The notes: generated by a model from the letters alone, not told the origin. A DNA stretch of 64,000 nt from Craurococcus roseus (GCF_039523795.1 NZ_BAAAFZ010000002.1:1-64000); one strand, 5' to 3'; shown: positions 1 through 8,481, counted from the stretch's first letter. A program made the numbers and translations.

Positions 1-249
1 GCCGCCGCGCCGAACCCCGCCGCGCGCTCCACGCCGGTCCGCGGCCCCGGGAGCGGCGGCGTCCGCGAGGCCTTCGTCGAAGCCCCGGAGCGCGGCCACG
101 CCCGCGCGGACCCCGGGCCGGGCGCCATCCCCGTCCGCCAGCGGCCCCCCGCCCGGTTCGGGGGGCGCAACGCCGTCCGTCCCCGCCCCGGCTCGCGCAT
201 GCGCCCGCCGCGTGAGTCCATCGCCCGGCAGCCAGCCGACCAAGCCGCA
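1..249. other. No supported gene; extremely GC-rich edge sequence
   Basis: Several frames are open on both strands simply because the sequence is so GC-rich. A plus-strand frame open from base 1 ends with TGA at 259-261, and a minus-strand frame continues leftward from the toxin remnant next door without a stop. Neither shows a recognisable motif, a ribosome site or a domain. It could hold the tail of a gene lying left of the window, but I cannot support one. Confidence 0.4.
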
Positions 250-776
250 TGTCCGGTTTGATGCGGGCCGCTCCACGCGCCTTCTCGCTGGGCGATGGCG
301 ATGTTGAGCGCGTCCGGCGCGCGCAAGGCGAGATCCAGCCGGCGCACGAACGCTTCCGCCGCCCGCATGCCGGCCGCCGTCGTTTCGACGCGCCGCGCGG
401 CCCTCGTCGTCCACCCGTCGAAGTCGGCAAAAGCTTCCCGCGCCTTGTCGGCCGTCAACCCCGCCGTCCGCACCCGGCCCGCCAGGGCGGAAGCGATTTC
501 CGCCGCCGCGAAGTCGCTCACGAGCAGCACGGGCGCGGACGAGGCCACCAAAGAATAGGCGCGCGCCGGGACGGGTCCACGGCCAACGGCACGGGCCCGA
601 AGCCAGTCGAGGTCCTCCTGCCGGACCGGCCCCGGCCCGGCCTCCACCGGCCGCAACTCGACCACGGGCCGGCCATGCCGGGTGATCGTCACCCCCTCGC
701 CGGCCAACGCGCGGTCGATCAACTCCGAAAAACGGTTCTTGGCATCCGCCACGCTATGGGTGCTTATGAGGCGAAT
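250..776 (-). pseudogene. Phd/YefM-type antitoxin fused in frame to a truncated VapC-like PIN toxin (relic)
   Basis: Read from 776 leftward, the first 50 or so codons give a typical Phd/YefM antitoxin N-terminus (STHSVADAKNRFSELIDRAL, then VTITRHGRPVVELRPVEA). After LDWLRARAVGRGPVP the same frame runs into the middle of a PIN-domain toxin (SSAPVLLVSDFAAAEIASAL, later LRAPDALNIAIAQREGA). The antitoxin C-terminus and the toxin N-terminus, which would carry the first catalytic aspartate of the PIN fold, are missing, as if an internal deletion joined the two genes near 555-590. The expected start codon is ATT at 776-774 instead of ATG. After the NIAIAQ motif the PIN similarity is lost and the frame stays open into the window edge. 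In VapBC-like systems the PIN protein is an RNase and the antitoxin blocks it and binds its promoter. This copy is very probably inactive. Confidence 0.7.
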
Positions 777-850
777 ATAGCCGTCCGATGGCCATTTTTG
801 GCGACGCAGACGCTGCCCGAGGCTCAGACCGCCTCCGCTTCGGGCGGTGC

Positions 851-1987
851 CTAGGTTTCGCGCAAGAACCCCAGCAGCAACCGCACCACCTCCCCCGGCT
901 GCTCCTGCTGCACCCAGTGCCCCGCGCCCTCCACCAGATGCACCCCCGCCATGCGCGAGCACGCCCGGTCCTGCATCCGTTCCACCGCGCCCGGCACCTG
1001 GCACACGCCCCAGTCACTCGCCCCCGCGATGAACACGGACGGCACCTCGATCCGCCGCCCCGCGAAGACCTGCGCCTCCGCCTCGAAGCGCCCCTCTGTC
1101 CGCACGCGGTACCACTGCAACCCGCCTTGGAACCCGGTCCTTTCGTACTCCCCCGCGTAGACCGCCAGCTCCCGCTCCGGCAGCCAGCGACAGGCGGCGA
1201 TCTCCGCCTCAGAGGGCATGTGCGGCGCCACCGTCTCCGCCATCCCCTGGTCGAGCCGCATGATGTAGTAGGTCGGCATCTTCGCCAGTTCGCCCGCCGT
1301 CCACCCCGCCAGCGGGAAGGGCTTGTTGCCCGGCCAATCCGCGCTCTTGTGGTGGTAGTAGGCCCGCAGGAATCCGTGGACGCCCCCGGGCCCGCCGCGC
1401 ATCTCGGCGTCCGCCCCGCGCGTCGAATAGTGCCACTGGTAATGCTTCCGCGGCGGGTCGAGCCGCGCCAGCGCCGCGTGGATGTCCTCGCCAGCCGGGC
1501 GCGCCGGCGCGCCCTCCGGCAAATCCGGCGGCCCGGTGAAGGGCGCGCTCATCAACGCCACGGAGCGGAACACGTCCGGCCGCACCAGCGCGCACCACGC
1601 CGCGACCGGCGAGCCGAAGTCGTGCCCCACCACGCCCGCGACGGCCTCGTGCCCCAGCGCCCGCACCAGCCCCAGCGCGTCCCGCACCAGGTTGAGCGGC
1701 CGGAAAGGCGCAAGGTCGCCGTCGTAGTCCGCGCTCCAGCCGGTGGTGCGCCCGTACCCGCGCTGGTCCGGCGCCACGACGCGGAACCCCGCCTCCGCCA
1801 GCGCCGGCATCACCTTGCGCCAGGAATAGGCCAGCTCCGGGAAGCCGTGCAGCAGGAGCAGCAGCGGCCGCCCTTCGCCCTCGCCCGCTTCGAGGACGTG
1901 CATCCGCAACCCGTTCACCCCGTCCACGAACCGCGAGCGGATTCCGGGCGGCAGCACGGACGGGTCCAGGGGCGCCAACTCGCTCAT
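851..1987 (-). CDS. Alpha/beta hydrolase, epoxide-hydrolase type
   Basis: A 378-residue soluble protein that probably opens an epoxide or hydrolyses a related substrate in the cytoplasm. The oxyanion-hole motif HGFP is at residues 47-50. The nucleophile elbow is GHDFGS, with Asp123 where esterases have Ser, which is the signature of epoxide hydrolases and some dehalogenases. The catalytic His is in GAGHW near residue 357. The start MSELAP is chosen because GGAGGAGAG lies a few bases upstream of the ATG at 1987; the longer open frame upstream is arginine-rich noise. The end lies 74 bp from the antitoxin relic. Its physiological substrate is unknown, and a cap domain between residues 140 and 280 would decide specificity. 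Confidence 0.85.
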   Translation of the reverse strand: MSELAPLDPSVLPPGIRSRFVDGVNGLRMHVLEAGEGEGRPLLLLLHGFPELAYSWRKVMPALAEAGFRVVAPDQRGYGRTTGWSADYDGDLAPFRPLNLVRDALGLVRALGHEAVAGVVGHDFGSPVAAWCALVRPDVFRSVALMSAPFTGPPDLPEGAPARPAGEDIHAALARLDPPRKHYQWHYSTRGADAEMRGGPGGVHGFLRAYYHHKSADWPGNKPFPLAGWTAGELAKMPTYYIMRLDQGMAETVAPHMPSEAEIAACRWLPERELAVYAGEYERTGFQGGLQWYRVRTEGRFEAEAQVFAGRRIEVPSVFIAGASDWGVCQVPGAVERMQDRACSRMAGVHLVEGAGHWVQQEQPGEVVRLLLGFLRET

Positions 1988-2018
1988 GTCCGCTCTCCTC
2001 CCGATGCCATGCCGCCCG

Positions 2019-2639
2019 TCAACGCTCGGCGAAGGCCAACTTGGCGCCCAGCGCGCCGAACGCGCCGGCGAAGGCGCGGCGCATCCACGCCACCACGCGC
2101 GGGCGCGAGACCACGTGGTCGCGCACCGAAGCGGCGAGCAGCCCGTAGCAAACGAAGACGGCAAAGGTCATCGCCATGAACACCGCGCTCAACGCCAACA
2201 TGCGCGGGAGCGGGTGCGGTTCGTCCGCGCGGATGAACTGCGGCAGGAATGCCAGGAAGAAGATGGACAGCTTCGGGTTGAGGATGTTGATCAGCACCGC
2301 TTCCGTGGTGATCGCCGCCGCCGAACGGGCGCCGGCCTCCCCCTCCACGGACAGCGCGCCGCCGTCGCGCAGCGCGCCCCAGGCCATGTAGAGCAGGTAC
2401 GCCACGCCGAGCCACTTCAGGATATGGAACGCGAGCGCGCTCGTGTGCAGCAGCGCCGCCAGCCCCAGGATCGCCGCCGCCATGTGCGGGACGATGCCGA
2501 GCGTGCAGCCGAAGGCCGCCACGGCGCTCGCGCGCGACCCGCGCGAAAGGCCGGTCGCCAGCGTGTAGAGCACGCCGGTGCCGGGCGAAGCGACGACGAC
2601 GAACGACGTGACCAGGAATTCGAAGTCCAAGGCCGGCAC
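2019..2639 (-). CDS. LysE/RhtB family amino-acid exporter
   Basis: A 206-residue inner-membrane protein with about six hydrophobic segments and the family's usual length. The N-terminus (residues 1-30, with ASPGTGVLYTLATGLSRG) and the central PKLSIFFLAFLPQFI stretch are the conserved LysE/RhtB signatures. These proteins export amino acids such as lysine, homoserine or threonine, or their analogues. The start is GTG at 2639, preceded by GGTGGGGA. It lies 31 bp upstream of the epoxide-hydrolase-like gene on the same strand, so the two may be cotranscribed. The exported substrate cannot be read from the sequence. Confidence 0.88.
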   Translation of the reverse strand: MPALDFEFLVTSFVVVASPGTGVLYTLATGLSRGSRASAVAAFGCTLGIVPHMAAAILGLAALLHTSALAFHILKWLGVAYLLYMAWGALRDGGALSVEGEAGARSAAAITTEAVLINILNPKLSIFFLAFLPQFIRADEPHPLPRMLALSAVFMAMTFAVFVCYGLLAASVRDHVVSRPRVVAWMRRAFAGAFGALGAKLAFAER

Positions 2640-2868
2640 TCCCCACCGACGAACAGGATGCTCCGCATCAGGCCTTTTCGCCCCGGCCGACGCGGGAAAC
2701 GCGGGACGGGGCGCGACTCACGGCAATCGTGGACCGGGCGCCGCGACGGTCAACCCTGGCGAGCGGCGATGTGTCGGAACCGGCGGAGCACGAGTCCCTC
2801 ATTGATGGGAATTTGTTCTTTTTCGAATGTGCTCGTGTCATGCTCCTGCGTCGCAAGAACGTCCGTCC

Positions 2869-3467
2869 ATGCGCCGCAGCCCCTACACCCCTGCCGCCCC
2901 TGGGCCCCGCTCTCCGACGCCGAATGGGACGCCGTCGCCGCCTTCGTCACGCGCGATGCCGGCCCCGGCCGCCCGCTCCGCGACCCGCGCGGCCGTCTCG
3001 ACACCATGCTCCGCAACACGCTGGGGAACCGCCCCTGGCGCGAGCTGCCGCCCGAGGACGGCAAGCCCGACACCGTGTCCCGCCTGTTCCGCCGCTGAAC
3101 CCACGACGGCGTCTGGATGCGCCTCCTGGAAGCGCTCAAGGCGCCGGACGCCCCCGCCGTTCTGCGCGCCATGGAGCATTGGACCTGCCGCCTCGTCCGC
3201 CGCTCGATCTGGGTGCTCCGCCGCGCCCGCCGCGGCCTCCACGAAATTGTCCTAATCGAGCGGCTCGGCCTCCACACCGCCCTGCCGCAGTACTCCTTCG
3301 CGCTCTACCAGCCGGACTTGTCCGCGCTGCTCCGCCGCGTCATCGGCCGCGTGCTGCAGCGGATGCCCGAGGAAGTGCCGCCCCCAGGCACCCTGACCAT
3401 GCTCGGCCGCCTGTTCGCCTTGGCCGGCGGCCGCCGCGTCTGGTCCGGGCACCTCGCCCCGCCATGA
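2869..3467 (+). pseudogene. Transposase-derived (DUF4096-like) protein, broken by a frameshift and a stop
   Basis: Three pieces line up as one former gene. The ATG at 2869 gives MRRSPYTP. A loss of one base in the C-run near 2890 would then continue it as CRPWAPLSDAEWDAV. This matches the N-terminal domain of IS5-type transposases (LSDAEW, GRPLRDPRGRLD, RPWRELPPEDGKPDTV, FRR). A TGA at 3096-3098 sits where these proteins normally have Trp after FRR. The frame then continues without interruption to 3467 (THDGVWMRLLEALKAPDAP, then ICR-like helices), with no DDE nuclease domain visible. This looks like a transposase N-terminal domain captured by a host-type protein and now decaying. Without sequencing confirmation the two lesions could also be read errors. 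Confidence 0.6.
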
Positions 3468-3556
3468 GGCGCCGCGCCCCCATGCCCGAGCCTGCCGCGT
3501 CGGGGCGCCCCGGCCGTCGCTCGACGATTGGCGCAGCCCCTTCCGGCAACGCCGCC

Positions 3557-4660
3557 CTACGGCGATCCGCCCCGGCCCCGCCCCGCCCTCTCCTTGGCCA
3601 ACAGCGCCCGCTTGCGCGGCACGCCCCAGCGGTAGCCGGTCAGGTCGCCGTCCTTGCCCACCACGCGGTGGCAAGGCACCGCGAGCGAGACGTGGTTCTG
3701 CGCGCAGGCGCGCGCCACCGCCCGCACCGCCCGCGGCGCGCCGATCGACTCGGCCACCTCGCCGTAGGTGCGCGTCTCCCCGAACGGGATCGTTTGCAAC
3801 GCCTCCCAAACCCGCCGCTGGAACGCGGTGCCGCGCAGGTCGAGCGGCAAGGCCAGCGCCGCCCGCGGCTCCTCGATGAAGCCGACCACGTCGCGCACCG
3901 CCTCCGCCAAATCCTCCCCGGCCGGCTCGACCCGCGCCGCCGGGAAGCGCCGCCGCAGGTCGCCCTCCAGCGCCTCCGCGTCCTCGGCGAAGCCGATGAA
4001 GCACACGCCGCGCCCCGTCGCGCCCACCAGCAGCGGCCCGAGCGCGCTGTCCGCGAACGCGGTGCGGACCACCTCGCCCGCGCCGCCCCGCCGCGCCGCG
4101 CCCGGCGTCATGCCGAGCACCTGGCCCGGCGCCCCGTACACGCGGCTCTCGCTGCCGTACCCTGCGCCGGCCACCGCATCCACCACGCGCTCGCCCCCGG
4201 CCAATAGAGATTGGAGCCGCCGCGCCCGCACCGACTCGGCGAAGGAGCGCGGCGTGACGCCGGTGGTGTCGCGGAACATCCGGAGGAAGTGGTGGCGCGC
4301 GTAGCCCGCCCGCCCCGCGAGCGCGGCCAGCGAGGGCATCGCCTCGCTCCGTTCGATCAGCTCGCAGGCCGCCCGCACCGCGTCCGCGTGCAGCGCCGCG
4401 CGCTCGCCCTTCGGGTCGCAACGGCGGCAGGCGCGGAACCCGTCGGCCTCGGCCGCCATGGCGTCCGGGTAGAACCGGGTGTTGCGCCGGAGCGGCGCCC
4501 GCGACGGGCAGCCCGGCCGGCAGAACACCCCCTGCGTCGCCACAGCGTAGAGGAACGGCCCGCAAGCCGGCGACGCCTCGCGCGCGAGCACCGCGGCCCA
4601 GCGCGCGGCGTCACCCGCGTCGAGGCGAGGCGCCTCCAAACTCATCATGGTGTCAGGCAC
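3557..4660 (-). CDS. ada: Bifunctional Ada: methylated-DNA-cysteine methyltransferase and transcriptional activator
   Basis: A 367-residue protein that repairs O6-methylguanine and methylphosphotriesters and activates the adaptive response to alkylation. The N-terminal zinc domain has Cys47, Cys51, Cys78 and Cys81 (FCRPGC and CRRC), the first of which is the expected methylphosphotriester acceptor. An AraC-type helix-turn-helix region spans roughly 95-195 (AGYARHHFLRMFRDTTGVTP). The C-terminal methyltransferase domain carries PCHRV with acceptor Cys330. Length and domain order match E. coli Ada. The start is GTG at 4660, eight bases after GGGAGGG; ATG codons a few residues in are possible alternatives. 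The gene probably autoregulates, as in other Ada systems, but I could not identify an Ada box. Confidence 0.95.
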   Translation of the reverse strand: MPDTMMSLEAPRLDAGDAARWAAVLAREASPACGPFLYAVATQGVFCRPGCPSRAPLRRNTRFYPDAMAAEADGFRACRRCDPKGERAALHADAVRAACELIERSEAMPSLAALAGRAGYARHHFLRMFRDTTGVTPRSFAESVRARRLQSLLAGGERVVDAVAGAGYGSESRVYGAPGQVLGMTPGAARRGGAGEVVRTAFADSALGPLLVGATGRGVCFIGFAEDAEALEGDLRRRFPAARVEPAGEDLAEAVRDVVGFIEEPRAALALPLDLRGTAFQRRVWEALQTIPFGETRTYGEVAESIGAPRAVRAVARACAQNHVSLAVPCHRVVGKDGDLTGYRWGVPRKRALLAKERAGRGRGGSP

Positions 4661-4752
4661 GGCGCCCTCCCGCTTTCGTCCGATAGCGCCATCCTGCCCG
4701 CCACCGCCCTCCTACGGCCATCCGGGCGTTGCGCCCGCACGGTCCCCCGCCC

Positions 4753-5436
4753 CTACAACGCCTCCCCTTCGGCCTTGCGCCGGATGTCGCGCAGCCGCCT
4801 TTCCCCGCCCGGCATCTTCGGGTTGATCGCGAGCGCCGCTTCCGCGCTGCGGAGCGCCGCCGCCGCGTCGCCCGCCTCGTCCTGCAAGGCGGACAGGCTG
4901 AGCAGCGCCATCCAATGCCGCGGCTCCAGCCGCAGGACCTCCTGGAGGTCGCGCGCCGCCGCCAACGGGTCGCCCGTGCGCGAATGCGCCTCCGCCCGCA
5001 GCAACCACGCTTCCGGGAATTCCGGCGCCAAGGTGAGCGCCGCGTCGAAGTCCTCCAGCGCGTCGCCGGGCTGGTTCGCCTGCATGTTCCGCATCCCCCT
5101 GTTCATCAGCAGCGACACGGAGGGCGTCGCGGCCGAGGCCCAGAGCTGGCGGATGCGCCCCTCCACCAGGGTCGCGCCCGCTTCGTCCGGCGCGGTGCGG
5201 AGCGCGTCGAACGCCTTGTCCAGCTCAGCACGGCGCGCCTCGGCGCCGCGCGGCCCGGGGGGCGGCGTGTTGACCGCCGGGCCGTGCGGCGAGGGCGGCG
5301 CGCCACCCTGCCCCGGCGGGCGGGCGGGCGGGCTGTCCGGCGCCTGGGCCGCCACGGGAGCCGCCGCCAGCGCCACCACGGAAACCCCCGCCAGAATGGG
5401 CCGGAACCACGCCATCCGCACCGCCGTCCTCTCCAT
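4753..5436 (-). CDS. Secreted or periplasmic TPR-repeat protein
   Basis: A 227-residue protein starting MERTAVRMAWF. It has a signal peptide of about 30 residues ending in AAAPVAAQA, then a Pro/Gly-rich linker up to about residue 70. Tetratricopeptide repeats fill the rest (ALEDFDAALTLAPEFPEAWL, AARDLQEVLRLEPRHWMALL, ALRSAEAALAINPK). TPR arrays mediate protein-protein contact; the partner is not evident. I preferred the ATG at 5436 over an upstream in-frame start because it gives a clean signal peptide. It is followed by ada on the same strand at a distance of 92 bp, with no functional link visible. Confidence 0.8.
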   Translation of the reverse strand: MERTAVRMAWFRPILAGVSVVALAAAPVAAQAPDSPPARPPGQGGAPPSPHGPAVNTPPPGPRGAEARRAELDKAFDALRTAPDEAGATLVEGRIRQLWASAATPSVSLLMNRGMRNMQANQPGDALEDFDAALTLAPEFPEAWLLRAEAHSRTGDPLAAARDLQEVLRLEPRHWMALLSLSALQDEAGDAAAALRSAEAALAINPKMPGGERRLRDIRRKAEGEAL

Positions 5437-5541
5437 CTTCACCGGCCGGGCCGCCGCCGGGCGCGCCCACAATACCGCGGAACCCCGCCGCTTCCGACCG
5501 GAGAAATGCGCGGGCGCCGCCGCCCGGCCCCTCCGCCGGCG

Positions 5542-6558
5542 TCACCGGCCGAGCTTGAGCCCGGCGCGCTCCACGATGCCGCGGAACTTCGCCACCTCCG
5601 ACCGCAGAAAGGCGCGGGTGCCGTCCGGTGTCGTGGTCGCCTCCGCCGGGTCGACGCCCGCCGCGGCCAGCCGTTCCCGCACCCCCGGCTCGGCCAGCGT
5701 CGCCTGGACCGCGCGCGACAGGGCGCCGAGGACGTCCGGCGGCAGCCCGCGCGGCCCGGCCAGGATGTTCCAGGTCGTGATCTCGAAGCCCTTCAGCCCC
5801 AGCTCGTCCAGCGTCGGGACGTCCGGGAACAGCGGGTGGCGCGCGCGCGAACTCACCGCCAGCCCGCGCGAAAGCCCGTCGCGCAGATGGGGCGCGCTGG
5901 AAGCCAACACCTCCAGCGAGTAGTCCACCTCGCCCTTGGCCAGCGCCTCCATCACCGCGGAGCCGCCCCGGTACGGCACGTGCTCCGCCCGCAGCCCGCC
6001 GGCCTCGATCTTGAGGTACTCGCCCGTCAGGTGCCCGATGCCGCCGGCGCCGGAGGTGGCCCACATGTACCGGCCCGGCTCCGCCTTCACCGCCGCGAAC
6101 AGCTCCGCCGCCGTGCGGAAGCGGGACGAAGCCGGCACCACCAGCACCATCGGGCCGCCGCCCACCAAGGCGACCTGGGCGAAGTCCTCCACCGGGTCGT
6201 AGGGCGTCTGCGCCGGCAGCGCCGCCGGATTGGTGGCCAGCGCCGAAGCGGAGCCGAGCAGCAGGGTGTACCCGTCCGGCGTCCGGTGCCGCACCCATTC
6301 GGCGCCGACGCTGCCCCCTGCCCCAGCGCGGTTCTCCACGATGATGCGCGCCGCCGCCCCGAGCTGCGGCGCCATGCGCTCCGCCAGGATGCGGCCCGCG
6401 ATGTCGGTGGAGCCGCCGGCCAGGAAGGGCACCACCAGGGTTATCGGCCGCTCGGGGTAGTCGCAGGCGCAGCCCCTCGGCTGCGCGGCGGCGCCAAGCG
6501 GACGCCACAGGGCGGCGGCGGGAAGGAGCGGCAGGAGGCCGCGGCGCGTGGCTCGCAT
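5542..6558 (-). CDS. Bug/TctC-family tripartite tricarboxylate transporter substrate-binding protein
   Basis: A 338-residue periplasmic binding protein. A signal peptide (MRATRRGLLPLLPAAAL...AAA) precedes YPERPITLVVPFLAGGSTDI, the conserved first strand and loop of Bug receptors. Further family motifs are ENRAGAGGSVGAEWV, TPDGYTLLLGSASALATNP, the SGAGGIGHL substrate loop and HVPYRGG. Bug proteins bind small carboxylates or related molecules. No TctA/TctB membrane components lie nearby, which is common for the expanded Bug families of Bordetella and Roseomonas relatives. The ligand is unknown. The start at 6558 is preceded by GAGGA about 15 bases upstream. It is divergent from the YihY gene. 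Confidence 0.9.
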   Translation of the reverse strand: MRATRRGLLPLLPAAALWRPLGAAAQPRGCACDYPERPITLVVPFLAGGSTDIAGRILAERMAPQLGAAARIIVENRAGAGGSVGAEWVRHRTPDGYTLLLGSASALATNPAALPAQTPYDPVEDFAQVALVGGGPMVLVVPASSRFRTAAELFAAVKAEPGRYMWATSGAGGIGHLTGEYLKIEAGGLRAEHVPYRGGSAVMEALAKGEVDYSLEVLASSAPHLRDGLSRGLAVSSRARHPLFPDVPTLDELGLKGFEITTWNILAGPRGLPPDVLGALSRAVQATLAEPGVRERLAAAGVDPAEATTTPDGTRAFLRSEVAKFRGIVERAGLKLGR

Positions 6559-6742
6559 GCGAGCGGTGGTCCTCGGTCGGAAGCGTCGGGCCGGCGAGAC
6601 TACGGACCAGCGGCCCGCGGAGGAAGGGCGGCGGCTAGGCGCGACGTCGTTCCGGCACCCGGGGGCGGCTCGCGCGTTGCCGTTCCGAATCCTTGCGCCG
6701 CCGCGGCGCCATCTCGCGGGAGCACCAAAGGGACCCACCGCC

Positions 6743-7858
6743 ATGCCCACCGAAACCAAGCCCAACGCCCTCACCGTCGCGGCCCTGGCCGCCGGCGGCC
6801 TGCTCTTGTCCGCCTTCGGCCGCGGCGGCTCCGCCGCGAGGCGCCCCGCGGCGCGGACGGGCGACTCGGCCGCCGCCGCCGGGCGGCGGAGGGACCGTGC
6901 CGCGCCGGCAGCGCCCGGTGCCGCCGACCGCGGCAGGCACGCCGACTCGCCGAGCCAAATCCCGGCGCGCGGCTGGTGGGACATCCTGAAGCGCACCGTC
7001 AGCCAGGTGTCGGAGGACCGGGTGCTGACGGAGGCGGCCGGCATCACCTTTTACTCGCTGCTAGCCCTGTTCCCGGCGATCGCGGCCATGGTTTCGATCT
7101 ACGGCCTGTTCGCCGAACCCTCGACCATCACCAACCACCTGGACGTCATCGCCGGCGTGGTGCCGGGCGAAGGCATGCAGATCATCGAGGAGCAGGTGAA
7201 GCGCATCGCCAGCAAAGGCGGCGCGGCGCTCGGCTTCGGCGCGGTCTTCGGCATCCTCACCGCGCTCTGGAGCTCCAACCAGGCGATGAAGGCGCTGGTG
7301 GACGCGCTCAACGTCGTCTACGACGAACGCGAGAAGCGAAGCTTCCTGCGCCGCGCCGTGCTCACCCTGAGCTTCACCGTGGCCGGCATCCTGTTCATCC
7401 TGCTCGCCATGGGCTCGGTCGTGGTGCTGCCGATCGCTCTCAAGTTCGTGGGCCTCGGCGACAGGGCGGAAACGCTGCTGAGTTTGGCGCGGTGGCCCGT
7501 GATGCTGGTGGTGGTGTCGCTCTTCCTCGCCTGCATCTACCGCTACGGCCCGGACCGCGACAAGGCGAAGTGGCGCTGGGTGAGCTGGGGCAGCGCCGTG
7601 GCGGCCCTGGGCTGGCTGCTCGCCTCCGCCGGCTTCTCGTACTACGTCACCAACTTCGGCAACTACAACGAAACCTACGGCTCGCTCGGCGCCGTGGTCG
7701 GCTTCATGACCTGGATCTGGATCTCTTCCACCGTAGTCCTGGTGGGCGCGGAGCTGGACGCCGAGATGGAGCACCAGACGGCGCGCGACACCACCACCGG
7801 CCCGGAGAAGCCGATGGGCACGCGCGGCGCCAAGATGGCGGACGAGGTCGCGTCGTGA
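6743..7858 (+). CDS. YihY/BrkB-family inner-membrane protein
   Basis: A 371-residue polytopic membrane protein. The N-terminal 70 residues are a short hydrophobic segment followed by an Ala/Arg-rich disordered stretch that looks lineage-specific. The YihY core begins near residue 75 (WWDILKRTVSQV) and includes the characteristic AAGITFYSLLALFPAIAAMV motif, about six membrane segments, and GSLGAVVGFMTWIWISS near the C-terminus. The family was once called RNase BN, a name now known to be wrong, and its molecular function is still unclear. AAGGGA lies nine bases before the ATG at 6743. A strong hairpin follows the stop codon. Confidence 0.88.
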   Translation: MPTETKPNALTVAALAAGGLLLSAFGRGGSAARRPAARTGDSAAAAGRRRDRAAPAAPGAADRGRHADSPSQIPARGWWDILKRTVSQVSEDRVLTEAAGITFYSLLALFPAIAAMVSIYGLFAEPSTITNHLDVIAGVVPGEGMQIIEEQVKRIASKGGAALGFGAVFGILTALWSSNQAMKALVDALNVVYDEREKRSFLRRAVLTLSFTVAGILFILLAMGSVVVLPIALKFVGLGDRAETLLSLARWPVMLVVVSLFLACIYRYGPDRDKAKWRWVSWGSAVAALGWLLASAGFSYYVTNFGNYNETYGSLGAVVGFMTWIWISSTVVLVGAELDAEMEHQTARDTTTGPEKPMGTRGAKMADEVAS

Positions 7859-7865
7859 GGCCGAG

Positions 7866-7900
7866 GGCGGCGCCACGGGGCGCCGCCCCGTGGCGCCGCC
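7866..7900. terminator. Perfect 15-bp hairpin between convergent genes
   Basis: The stem GGCGGCGCCACGGGG (7866-7880) pairs perfectly with 7886-7900 around a 5-base loop. It lies between the stop codons of the YihY gene (plus strand) and the PNPOx gene (minus strand). No T-tract follows on either strand, so it is a strong hairpin terminator candidate of the GC-rich type rather than a textbook intrinsic terminator. Confidence 0.65.
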
Positions 7901-7908
7901 CCGGCCGC

Positions 7909-8403
7909 TCAGACCCGGACCGCCTTCCAGGCGCCGCCGCCGCTCTCCCGCTGCACCACGGCCGCGCGCAGCCCGCGCGGCGCGGGCATGATGCCGCCGG
8001 CGTAGCTCCACAACTCGATCCGCTCCGCCTCGAAGCGCACCACCACCGCGTCCGGGTCGTCCCGCCCGCCCGGGAACCACTCGTCGAGGTCCGGCACCCA
8101 GAGCCGCGCCTTGGACGCGGGGTCGGCGTCGAGCCGCGCGCGGCCGACCAGCGAGACGTAGGCGCCGTCCGGGTCGTGCTGGTAGGCGAGCGTCAACCGT
8201 CCCGAGCGGCGGATCTCTTCGGCCTTGCGCGAGCCGGCGCTGGTCACGAACGCCACCGACCAGTCCTCGCCGGGCGGGTAAGGCTGGACGACGCGGGCGT
8301 TCGCGCCGCCATCGGCCGCGGCCGTCACGGCCATGCAGTACCGGACGCGGCCCACTATGGTCCGCGCGGCGTGCAGGAGCGTGTCGGCATCGGATGCTGT
8401 CAT
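7909..8403 (-). CDS. Pyridoxamine 5'-phosphate oxidase-like (split-barrel FMN-binding) protein
   Basis: A 164-residue protein of the PNPOx-like split-barrel superfamily, which binds FMN or F420 and reduces or protects small molecules. Visible features are the N-terminal helix (DTLLHAARTIVGRVRYCMAV), the central strand set with WSVAFVTSAGSRKAEEIRRS, and GAYVSLVGRARLDAD. WVPDLDEWFPGG resembles the general stress protein 26 subgroup. The start MTASDA at 8403 has GGGAGGAGAGG directly upstream, which rules out the longer frame. It is divergent from a TetR regulator, with repeats between them, so it is probably that regulator's target. The true substrate is unknown. Confidence 0.82.
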   Translation of the reverse strand: MTASDADTLLHAARTIVGRVRYCMAVTAAADGGANARVVQPYPPGEDWSVAFVTSAGSRKAEEIRRSGRLTLAYQHDPDGAYVSLVGRARLDADPASKARLWVPDLDEWFPGGRDDPDAVVVRFEAERIELWSYAGGIMPAPRGLRAAVVQRESGGGAWKAVRV

Positions 8404-8447
8404 CGGCCTCTCCTCCCTCGAACGGGCGGCACCCAATCTGTCACCGT

Positions 8448-8476
8448 TAGAGGCTACGTTCTAGAGGATACATTCT
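8448..8476. promoter_or_regulatory. Tandem 14-bp operator repeat between divergent PNPOx and tetR genes
   Basis: TAGAGGCTACGTTC (8448-8461) is followed immediately by TAGAGGATACATTC (8462-8475) and TA. Each unit also begins with TAGA and runs into TCTA or TTCTA, so every half has partial dyad symmetry. The repeat ends six bases before the tetR start codon. It is the likely binding site of the TetR protein encoded at 8482, controlling both directions. Confidence 0.7.
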
Positions 8477-8481
8477 ACAAA

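Noticed and set aside
788..2179. Large plus-strand open frame opposite the epoxide-hydrolase-like gene
   Set aside because: Rich in Arg, Pro and His with no domain, and exactly antisense to a well-supported gene with active-site motifs and a ribosome site. It is a composition artefact.
3096..3098. Selenocysteine or programmed readthrough at the TGA in the transposase-derived gene
   Set aside because: The family normally has Trp here, no stem-loop is evident after the codon, and a second lesion lies upstream, so simple decay is more likely.
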